From NCBI GenBank assembly GCA_025991245.1, contig BQMJ01000007.1, forward strand, positions 186,001 through 250,000: a DNA stretch of 64,000 bases, given 5' to 3'. This DNA is from Galdieria partita (Eukaryota; Rhodophyta; Bangiophyceae; Galdieriales; Galdieriaceae). The notes under the pieces are model-generated. The model saw only the letters and a list, made by a program, of their open reading frames with translations, did no database searches and was not told where the DNA came from. The position numbers were made by a program, and so were the translations under genes. Position 1 is the stretch's first letter, and every line of letters begins with the position of its first letter. Of the stretch, positions 12,130-20,550 are shown piece by piece.

Positions 12130-13243
12130 ATGGCGCCAAGTCTTCCAGCAGCACTTCCTTGGGTAGAGAAATACCGTCCAACTAAGATTAAGGAGCTTGT
12201 TTATCAACAAGAGGTAAGAAGTATACTTTCTGCTTCATAACCTAGCTAAGACTACCTTATAGACTGCTCATTTGTTGTATAGTTGTTTGACTTCTGGAAA
12301 CTTACCTCACTGCCTCTTTTATGGACCTCCAGGGACTGGCAAGACTTCTGCAGCTCTTGCGTTCTGCAAAGAGCTATTTCCTCCTGAAATATACAAAGAT
12401 AGAGTGTTGGAGTTGAACGCTTCGGACGAACGTGGGATCAAGGTTGTCCGTGAAAAGATCAAGCGTTTTGCACAGGGTACTGTATCAACTGCAAAATTCG
12501 AAGGTTTTCCTTGTCCTCCTTTCAAGATAATTATCCTGGATGAGGCAGATGCTATTACATCGGATGCACAGACCGCTTTGAGAAGAACGATGGAACAGTT
12601 TTCCAAAATTACTCGTTTTTTCTTGCTTTGTAACTATGTCACAAGAGTCATCGATCCGCTTGCTTCAAGATGTGCTAAATTTCGCTTTCGATCGCTTCCT
12701 GTACAGTTGCAAGTAGATAGGTTGAAATATATTGTGTGCCAGGAAGGAATCTCAGTTTCCGATGAAATGTTGCAAACACTAGCTAGCTACTGTAATGGAG
12801 ACTTGAGAAGAGCTATTATGATGTTGGAAAGTGCTTACCGTCTGGCGAGGGGAAATAATATCACAAACGAGATTATTAACAGCGTTTCGTGGCGCGTTCC
12901 GGATCGAATTATTTCACAGATCGACTCTACTTGCCTCAAGATATCTTCAAGCGGGGAGAACACTTTACATTTTTCAGAGTTGCGTAACATGGCGATGGAA
13001 TTTATTAATAATGGCTATCCAGTGTCTGAGATTATATATCAGTTATGTGAAGCTCTGATATCTGTTAATCACTTGAACAAACTTCAAAAGTCTGTGATTA
13101 TGATAAAATTTGCACAGGCGGAGAAAATGTTGATAGACGGTTCTGATGAGCTACTGATTCTGATGGATATTTTCGGTATTCTATTTCAAGTTTACAACGA
13201 ACCTGATAATGTAGAGAAACTGATTTCGTTAACACGCGGCTGA
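12130..13243 (+). CDS. RFC4: Replication factor C subunit 4 (clamp loader ATPase), 2 exons
   Basis: Exons 12130..12213 and 12263..13243, intron 49 nt. The protein begins [27 protein letters not shown], the RFC-box start. It then has Walker [12 protein letters not shown] box [11 protein letters not shown], Walker [12 protein letters not shown], the arginine-finger SRC motif ([10 protein letters not shown]) and the C-terminal collar helices. [15 protein letters not shown] and [14 protein letters not shown] match human RFC4 (yeast Rfc2) better than RFC2, RFC3 or RFC5. It acts with RFC1-3 and RFC5 to load PCNA at primer ends. It is about the family's normal length. The convergent TDRD3-like gene ends 26 bp beyond its stop. 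Confidence 0.93.
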
Positions 13244-13269
13244 AATTCAGACAATTACGAAATAGAATT

Positions 13270-14519
13270 TCACGGACGAGGTTGTCGTCCACCGCCCTTT
13301 GCATTACGTCTTCCACGAGCACGCCCTCTACTTCCTCCTCTTCCTCGATGGGTTTTGGAATGGATTGAATTTTCTTGCCGAGAAGAGTAAAACGATCTCA
13401 TGATTTCTTCTGCTTCTCTTTCGTTCGCCTTGTCCGTCTGCTGAGCGGCTCTCTGACTTTCACTTTTAATGGTAAATTCTTGCAACGTATTGGTTAACTA
13501 CAAACATTGTCAGTTCTTTTAGAACATTGCGTTCTTGCATATATTACCCTTTGAATGCCCCTTTCTACACTCATTTGTGATTCCTTTTGTTTTGCAACTA
13601 CGGCTGAAGAATCGACTATCTGTTTGTGCTTCACTGGCTTTTGTGGTTGCTTCTTTCCCTGTAGATTCCACAAAAACTGAAGCATTGCATTCTTTGCTTT
13701 CTCATCAACAGAAACAACATGTTCTTGTTCTTGCTTAACAGCTGCAAGAGTTTCTGGTTGTTTGTCTCTTCTCGTCCGATGGATAGTGCGCAACTCTCCA
13801 TGAAGTACAAAGGCATCAATATCAAAGCCTGCAAAACGCAAATCGTCTGACTTTCTCTTGGAACTATCAAATGGTTGAAATAGAGGAGGGCCTTCCAAAG
13901 CACTTTGTATTCCGTTGGATTTTCTTTCCTTTTCTTCCACAGCACTCGTTCCAAATCCACCTCCCAATACTTTGATATCTCGCCTTGTAACAAAAATGAC
14001 GCCATGGAAAATAGCAAGTGTTTGCACAATAACTATTTTGATGCCAGGTCTCCAATTCTGATGCAATTCTACCAAACTTTCATCTTCAACCGCAGTTAAG
14101 ATTGTTTCACCGTCGGACACTCTAAGTATCCATTGGTGGCTATTGTCTATGTTGTTTCTAGCAAGTTCATTTCTTTCTTCTTCCAGTTTTACAATTTTCT
14201 GTCTTGGGATGGTGATATTTCTCCTTTCCAACACTTGCAATACCAGAGGAGGTTCCAGCTGCTTCTTTTGTAAACCCAACTTGATGATGCCTTGACCTAC
14301 CCTTTGCAAATCCATATACAACAGAGTTTCACGGCATTCAAGTAACATCTATTGTTGTCATATTAAGAAAAACACGAGCTATTCGACCAAGTCACTAACC
14401 TTGTCTGTGGGCTGCCGCGAGGTGTTGCAAAGAGATGACCACACTTCCTTAGAAAGTGACCATCCTTCTAGTTTCAACAGTTTCCCTACTTGTTCACTTT
14501 GGCTGGTTGCTTGTGTCAT
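13270..14519 (-). CDS. TDRD3: TDRD3/RMI1-like OB-fold protein with C-terminal RGG tail, 3 exons
   Basis: Exons (transcript order) 14519..14400, 14348..13548, 13497..13270, introns 51 and 50 nt, 382 aa. The N-terminal ~50 residues (KLEGWSLSKEVWSSL.., then LLYMDLQRVGQGIIKLGL) match the DUF1767 helical module. The OB-fold follows: LVLQVLERRNITIPRQ, then ILRVSDGETILTAVEDE, RPGIKIVIVQTLAIFHGVIFV and IKVLGG. This arrangement is shared by TDRD3 and RMI1, the OB-fold partners of type IA topoisomerase (TOP3B and TOP3A). The details (LRVSDGE.LTAVE) fit TDRD3 slightly better. I find no UBA or Tudor domain. Instead the C-terminus is an Arg/Gly tail (HRGRGGSRGRARGRR), a likely RNA-binding and arginine-methylation region. 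The ATG at 14519 and the first exon were deduced from the conserved GW..S motif. Confidence 0.8.
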
Positions 14520-14569
14520 CACCTTTTCAAAAGCATGGATCTCTCGCTACTTCATCATTTGAAAATTTA

Positions 14570-16741
14570 TTATTCATGAAAAGTAGCAACAGGATACATG
14601 GAATCTATCCATTCTTTGTATCGCTGTTCTATTTGTTTCCTACGAATTTTCAATGTTGGTGTCATTTCTTCCTTTTCAATTGTAAAATCTTCTGGTAACA
14701 GTTTGTAATATTTGATCTGTTCATAACTCGCTAACCCACTATTCACTTGCTGTACATAGTTATCCATCAATCGCCACACCCTTTCATTTTTCACCACCTC
14801 TTTCAACGGTTGAACATGGATTCGAGCCTTGTTGCATATATTTTTCAATTGACTTTCATCCAATGTGATCAACGCCACACAATAAGGTCGCCGGTCACCA
14901 ATCACTACCACGTGTGATATACCGGGATACATTTTCAAGCGACTTTCAATCTTTTGTGGAGCAACAAATTTGCCTCCAGCCGTCTTTATCAAATCTTTCA
15001 ATCTATCCGTTACCCATAGAAATCCTTCTTCATCCAACATTCCCACATCACCCGTATGGAGATAGCCATCTTCATCCAAGGCATTCTTTGTGGCTCCTGG
15101 ATCTTTATAATATCCCAAAAATACGTTGGGTCCTTTGCAAAGTATTTCGTTGTTGTCTCCCAACTTGACTTGAATGACTGAAGGTACCTTGCCTGCGTTA
15201 CCAGGTCTTACAGCTTCTTTCGGTGAATAAGCAATGATCCCAGTGCTTTCGCTTTGACCATATATTTGTCTTATATCCATACCCAAATCTCCAAAAAACA
15301 TAGCCACTTCTTCTGATAGCGGTGCAGCACCTGATGCAAAGGTATGGCATCTATCCAAGCCAATGGAAACTCGAATCTTTCTGACAACCAGCAATGACAG
15401 AATAAACCATTCAAACATGGCTGCGCGCGAAATAGACTTTCCATAGTTGCGATGAAGGCGAGCTAATCTACCAAATAGTAAAGTTTGGTGTAACAAATGA
15501 CGTTTCATTCCAATCGTCGTCTCAAACTCCGCTTGCAAAGATTGATAAAGTTTTTCCCACACCCTGGGAACACACATAAATATAGTTGGTCGTACTTGCG
15601 GTAGTTCTTCTCTCACTCTTTGAATAGATTCTGCAAAATAAACGCTACATCTACCTGCTATAGCTAAAAACAACGACTGAATTCGTTCTGCTACATGGCA
15701 AAGTGGTAAAAAAGATAATAAGATATCTCTTCCTTGACAACGCAACTCTTCTGCAATTGTCGTTCCAACGCAATATATATTTTGGTGAGAATAACATGCC
15801 CCTTTGGGTTGGCCAGTCGTTCCCGAAGTATACACTGTCATACAGAAAGTATCCGGTGTTATCTTCCGAGCATTATCCTCAATATAATGAGGTGACTTTG
15901 CCAAGTAAGCTTGACCCAATTCCAATAACCTGGCATATGAAATAATACGAGAATCCAACAATATATTTCGTTCTTCTTGGTTATCTGTTTCCAAAGAAAG
16001 AACAATGATATACAGCACGTTGGATAGTTGGTGTAAAAAGGGTTTCAACCTCACAAGCCGTTTCAACGTATCTACAAAGAAGAACTTGGCATCAAAGTTC
16101 TGATTGATGAAAACAACTTGTTCAGGGACATCGTTGGGATAAATACCGGCTGTTGAACCCCCAAGACACATAGTAGCCAAATCTGCAAAGAGCCACTCTG
16201 GACAATTCGCAGATAATATAGTCACATGGTCTCCATACCCAAACCCTAAAGCAAGTAATCCACTAGCAGTCTTCACAACTTGTTCTCCATATTGTTTCCA
16301 AGTCCACTTGTACCACGTTCCATCTTGGCTTCTTCTTGCCAGCGCCACGCGGTTCTGTACTCCATTCAGCCCTTGTACGTTATCAAAAAATAAGTTGAGC
16401 AATGTTTCTTGTCTCTTTTTTCCCTCTGGCGCCCGCTTTTCCTTTTTCAGTTTAAACCTGTTGGTCAATATGCTGTATAAACTGTTTGCTTTATGATACT
16501 TGGGTGGTAACTCTTTTTCAGACCACTCATTGACTTGAAAAGTTTCTTCCTTCTTTTCAGTCGCTTTCCAATTGTCGTTGGACAGTTTGCAACTTGGAGC
16601 TGCCAACCGATAAGTTATGTGACAACACCCACTTAGCAGTACTTGCTTTTTGAAAAGAATCTTTTCATTTCCTGTTGTCTTGTGGTTAAGTTGTCTACCT
16701 GAAAAAGGGCTTGTTATTCCTAACAAAAAAGCAGTGTTCAT
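14570..16741 (-). CDS. Long-chain acyl-CoA synthetase (AMP-binding family)
   Basis: A single exon of 723 aa from the ATG at 16741 (MNTAFLLGITSPFSG). The AMP-binding superfamily motifs are in order: YTSGTTGQPKGACYSHQN (P-loop), IYGQSESTG, GYLHTGDVGMLDEEGFLWVTDR and LKDLIKTAGGKFVAPQKIE (hinge and fatty-acid binding). The enzyme activates free fatty acids with ATP and CoA. The layout resembles ACSBG/LACS proteins. The first ~100 residues are basic, Ser/Thr-rich and not conserved, so a targeting peptide (plastid, mitochondrion or peroxisome) is possible. I could not decide between these. Ends ..MYPVATFHE, with no peroxisomal SKL. Its start faces the WW-protein gene across a 516-bp divergent region. 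Confidence 0.92.
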   Translation of the reverse strand: MNTAFLLGITSPFSGRQLNHKTTGNEKILFKKQVLLSGCCHITYRLAAPSCKLSNDNWKATEKKEETFQVNEWSEKELPPKYHKANSLYSILTNRFKLKKEKRAPEGKKRQETLLNLFFDNVQGLNGVQNRVALARRSQDGTWYKWTWKQYGEQVVKTASGLLALGFGYGDHVTILSANCPEWLFADLATMCLGGSTAGIYPNDVPEQVVFINQNFDAKFFFVDTLKRLVRLKPFLHQLSNVLYIIVLSLETDNQEERNILLDSRIISYARLLELGQAYLAKSPHYIEDNARKITPDTFCMTVYTSGTTGQPKGACYSHQNIYCVGTTIAEELRCQGRDILLSFLPLCHVAERIQSLFLAIAGRCSVYFAESIQRVREELPQVRPTIFMCVPRVWEKLYQSLQAEFETTIGMKRHLLHQTLLFGRLARLHRNYGKSISRAAMFEWFILSLLVVRKIRVSIGLDRCHTFASGAAPLSEEVAMFFGDLGMDIRQIYGQSESTGIIAYSPKEAVRPGNAGKVPSVIQVKLGDNNEILCKGPNVFLGYYKDPGATKNALDEDGYLHTGDVGMLDEEGFLWVTDRLKDLIKTAGGKFVAPQKIESRLKMYPGISHVVVIGDRRPYCVALITLDESQLKNICNKARIHVQPLKEVVKNERVWRLMDNYVQQVNSGLASYEQIKYYKLLPEDFTIEKEEMTPTLKIRRKQIEQRYKEWIDSMYPVATFHE

Positions 16742-17257
16742 ATTGCCCAACAATAACCCACGTGAGTTGTCTACGAGATACAACCTCTTCTCCCTACAGC
16801 TTTAAGAGATGTCCATGAGGGAAGAAATGCATTTCTTCCATCATTCTTTCCATGTACTGTATTTGAATATTCAAGTGTATAAAAATCCCTATTTTATAAG
16901 AAAGAAAGAAATTTTGATAGCGTGCACAACATAACCCAACTTACGGATAATTATTTTCAACTTGTTTTTCGAGATAAAAATCCTTTGAGAGTCTAGAGAC
17001 GAATAAAACACGTTATTGTTGTACCCTCTTGATCAACAAGATGCAGCGAGAGTCCTTTTGGCTGTCGTTGTTCTGTCCAAATGCTCTCCTTGTGTAGGAT
17101 GGTCAGCGTTTTCTTGTTCCCCATTTCTTCAAGATGGAGGATTTTCTACTTGAACGGGAGATCATGTGGAGATGTGAAGATCTGAAAGAGGGGCCATTTG
17201 CTCTTGAGCCTTTTTCGTTGGGGTGGATCGTTGTCCATAGTTGTGTCTGGATGCAAT
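16742..17257. other. Divergent promoter region between acyl-CoA synthetase and WW protein
   Basis: 516 bp. It contains a perfect 20-bp palindrome (separate entry) and an ORF of 50 codons at 17134..17286 that runs into the WW coding start in another frame. Confidence 0.5.
16820..16839. promoter_or_regulatory. Perfect 20-bp palindrome upstream of the acyl-CoA synthetase gene
   Basis: The half-site GGAAGAAATG is followed directly by its reverse complement. It lies 78 bp upstream of the acyl-CoA synthetase ATG, in the divergent promoter. A dimeric transcription-factor site is a natural reading. A hairpin in the 5' untranslated region is the alternative. Function is inferred only. Confidence 0.4.
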
Positions 17258-17560
17258 ATGACGTCGCTTCCAATAACCATCAATAGGAAAGAAGACTCAG
17301 CAGCAGCCTCTTCCCCTGCCAAGAGTCCTTCGCCACGGTGGGAGGTAAGGGCGGTTCGAACACCAACCGGTAGAAGGAAACACTTTTACGTGGACCATGA
17401 AAGAAGAGCAACTTACTGGAATATGCCAAAGGAGCAAGACAAGCAAGAATCAGAGACTGATACCACACCGCTGTCACACAATGAAACTTCCCAGTTAGAC
17501 TTCCCACCTCCGCCTCAATATGATGCAGAAGAAACTGAACAGAGTTATACGGCTTTTTAG
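17258..17560 (+). CDS. Small WW-domain protein with its own PPxY motif (100 aa)
   Basis: Starts at ATG 17258 (MTSLPITINRKEDS). Residues 27-57 form a WW domain: Trp28, Gly38, FYVDH at 43-47, Thr52, Trp54 and Pro57. The spacing between the two Trp is 26, slightly longer than the usual 20-23 because loop 1 carries TPTGRRKH. WW domains bind proline-rich ligands such as PPxY. The same protein carries PPPPQY near its C-terminus (PPQY at 85-88), a textbook group I WW ligand. Self-association or a switchable contact is therefore possible. The rest is Ser/Glu-rich and looks disordered. The open frame continues upstream without an ATG to a stop near 17183, so this is the first usable ATG unless there is an unseen upstream exon. 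No closer family is recognised. Confidence 0.7.
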   Translation: MTSLPITINRKEDSAAASSPAKSPSPRWEVRAVRTPTGRRKHFYVDHERRATYWNMPKEQDKQESETDTTPLSHNETSQLDFPPPPQYDAEETEQSYTAF

Positions 17561-17719
17561 AGCAGCCTATTGGTTAGGGTAACGGTTGCACAACATCGTT
17601 GGAAATGGGCACATAGACGCAAGTGTTGTGTGTTGGATATGACTTCCCTTTCGTTTGAGTAAAACCACAATGGAATATTCTTCTTTATTTCTTCAGCAAC
17701 AACCCAAAAAAAGCATCAT

Positions 17720-19727
17720 TTAATCCGTTTTGCTGGAAACATCACTTTTGTCTACATTTCCAAGATGATATTTGTCAATGAATCTATCAAAAGTACCGCT
17801 ATAAAATATGATCATCGCAATCAACAAAACCACATGTCCTAAAGACAACTCTCTCTTTTAGCAAAAATGTCTCTCTCTCTCTATATATATCCATTGCTTT
17901 ACCTGTCAAATGTAACGAACGATACACTTTGAAACTAGCTTCAAATGATAATGTCTATGATGATTGTAGTTGTCAATATTGCTTGGAATGAATCATCTAA
18001 GAAAGAATACACGTTACCGTAAAAGAAATAATGAAATATGAACAAGTGAAACGAGTCAATAATATGGCACCCATGCGCCAACAAAAAGCACTCATAGGAT
18101 GAAATGTCACCAATGGACGTATCCGTCTTCTAATCTACAAAGCGTCAAAACATCGAAATGAGAATTGAACACATCGCTTACCTTGCGATGAATGGAAGTC
18201 ACCACAGACATGGTCACAAAAAATAGATAATAACCTGGGTAGAATCCATGCCAAAATGCAGAAATAACAAAAGTATAGTAAAGATTCCAAGGTCGCACCA
18301 TTCTGCTTGAGTTGAACAAACAGATGCATCCATGTGTCCTTTCCTTACCTTTGATAGACATATCTTCTGAGCCAAGTATTTGTTGTTTTGTTCCAACTGG
18401 ACGTCAACTCTCGAGGATTCTCCGCCAATTCAAAACCCAATATATCGATCACCTGAATGGCTTCATAACGTCTGGGTTCCTGTTCACTCAAACGTCCTTC
18501 GCAAGTGTGATCATGTATTATTCAAACCACAAAAACTATCAACACTTACCCATACCACTCGATGCCAACGCTCCTTCTGCAAATTTCCAAGCAAAATAAT
18601 ATTTAAAGCGGTAACCAAATAATATCACATCAATCCATAGAAAACGAACCAACCAATGCCCCATAGAAAGAAATTTCTAATTGATGCATATACTCAATTG
18701 ATTCTAGTGCTCTATGACATTCAACGATACCTCATCACCTAAAAGTTGAATAGGAAGCCATTTATCTCCAATCAAATAGATTGTGAGACAAACCAGGCCT
18801 TGTACGAGTCTAAGAATTCCTACCCGTACTGCATCCTATCCAATGATATGGCACTGTTCAAAGAACAATAAAACTACTTACCTTGACATATTGTCTATTT
18901 TGTAAATGGGCTTGCCAATCAACAAACTCCAAATAAGGACCAACCAATAAACAAGGTGGAAACAAAATAAATGCATAAAATTCAAATATATTGGGAAGTG
19001 AATGAATACTGTTCACTTTTTGTTCGATTGCACTTTCCTTTTGGATAGTTCCATCTAAACAAAGGCGAAACAAGGTTACCGATCGATCATTCCATAAAAA
19101 CAAAAAGTATATACCAACCATGAAGAGCATAACTGAGAGATATTACTTTTTGGGTAACAATCATCAACGGTAACGTAAAATCGAGTGACCAACCCAAATA
19201 ATCGGTCCACTGTCTATAGATATGTCCCACTGATAGATACCTTTTTGACAACATGAGAAAAGCATTCCATTATATAAAGATACTTACAAAAACGCCCAAA
19301 AAAATACATAACGATGTTGTCTCTTACTATTTGTGAACATGATGAGATAACAAACAAAAGAGGCCACCACAATATGTAATGAATGTAAGCCTAAAGCTGA
19401 ATATCCCAACCAACCACCCGCAATTATCGAGAAAAGAATCCTAGACAGGCTTTGACTATACAATACACAGTCAGTATGGCTCGTTTATTTACCGAAGTAT
19501 TGGATAGTGAATCCATCTGTAAACAACACCCAATGGGAAAGCCTTGTTATCAACAGCAGTTACTACTTTCACAAGTTTACCTACTTATCAAGACTTACTA
19601 ATAAAAGGCAGATGACATAGTTCACTTCATTGACTTTGGCACCAAATAGGGCAGCAATTTCTGTTGCAAGCCAGCCCAATAACTGCATCGACGACAACCA
19701 AAAATCAAGTTTCGTATTGGAACCCAT
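17720..19727 (-). CDS. MBOAT-family lysophospholipid acyltransferase, 12 exons
   Basis: Exons (transcript order): 19727..19599, 19542..19493, 19440..19288, 19240..19119, 19054..18882, 18835..18731, 18676..18550, 18496..18349, 18302..18182, 18134..18018, 17954..17903, 17838..17720. Total 471 aa with all phases closing; introns 46-64 nt. The signatures are those of LPCAT/LPEAT-type MBOATs (yeast Ale1, MBOAT1/2/5/7): LPLMIVTQKVISLSYALHDG, LLVGPYLEFVDW and, with the catalytic His, ISAFWHGFYPGYYLFF. There are many hydrophobic helices throughout. It re-acylates lysophospholipids in the ER (Lands cycle). Intron 2 could end at an earlier AG and be 37 nt; the 52-nt version is chosen because it matches the others. 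The gene is head-to-head with TMCO1, with start codons 168 bp apart. Confidence 0.88.
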
Positions 19728-19895
19728 ATGCGTATATTGTCATTATGATGGGAGAATATTCATTGGGAGCCATAAGGTGCTTGATCAGTAATCAATGCAT
19801 TCATTCTAGAAAGAATCTCCTCATGTTCTTACGTAGCAACTAGAAAGTATTCAAGATGATGATATTCTCATTGGGGGAAAGAATTGGTGGTCATC

Positions 19896-20546
19896 ATGTC
19901 GTTGATGCTTATAGGAAAACTAGTGTGCTTTACGCTGGCTATCTGTTCCTTTTCGGAAGGTGGAGAACCAACTTCCTGTTTGGCAAAGACATTCTTTTTA
20001 TTTCTTCTTTTAGGTTTATTGTATTTATGGGTTTACCGCACGGAAGACTATCAACGGAAAATTACTCACTTTCACGAACTCAATCGCAAGTGTAAGTGGA
20101 TTTCTCTCCACCTGGTTCTCTAAAAGGATACATTATGTTTAGTGGAAAAAGAAAAGAGTGCCATCGTTACGTATGATCGTCGTCGTGCTCAAGAAAAAAA
20201 GATCAACAACCTGGAAGAAAGTGTAAAAGCAGCTTCTGCCGACTTGAATCGTTCTAAAATGAAGGTCAATTTGGCAATATCGGCGTTGTATTTTATCTTT
20301 TATCGTTTTCTCAACGCTTTGTTTCAACGTCAAGTGATGGCAAAGTTGCCGTTTGTTCCTATCAAGTGGTTATGGGGAATGACTCATCGTAGCTTGGAAG
20401 GCAACGACTATACAGATTGCTCCTTTGTATTTCTTTATACTTTAGCTTCCATGTTCCTCAAAGCAATCATATCCAAAGCAATAGGAACAGCTCCCCCACG
20501 AACTTCGCTCGATATCTTTCAAGAGCCTAAAAAGGAAGAAGAATAA
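19896..20546 (+). CDS. TMCO1: TMCO1 homologue (ER calcium-load channel / GEL translocon subunit), 2 exons
   Basis: Exons 19896..20091 and 20143..20546, intron 51 nt, 199 aa. The order is that of TMCO1: an N-terminal hydrophobic helix ending LLYLWVYRTEDYQRK (human WVLVYRTDKYKR), a coiled coil with KKINNLEESVKAASADLNRSKMK, a second hydrophobic pair, then VMAKLPFVPIKWLWGMTHRSLEGNDYTDCSFVFLYTL, nearly identical to the human core, and the APPRTS tail. In animals TMCO1 sits in the ER with the multipass translocon and is also reported to leak overloaded calcium. An in-frame ATG at 19884 would add four residues (MVVI). The stop codon lies only 4 bp from the end of the converging AlaRS gene. Confidence 0.93.
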
Positions 20547-20550
20547 ACTT

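Noticed and set aside
17860-17900. CT/TA-rich tract as a regulatory repeat
   Set aside because: It lies inside a short intron of the MBOAT gene and fits ordinary intron composition.
19441-19492. A 37-nt MBOAT intron ending at an earlier AG
   Set aside because: It also keeps frame, but it would be far shorter than any other intron here; the 52-nt form is preferred.
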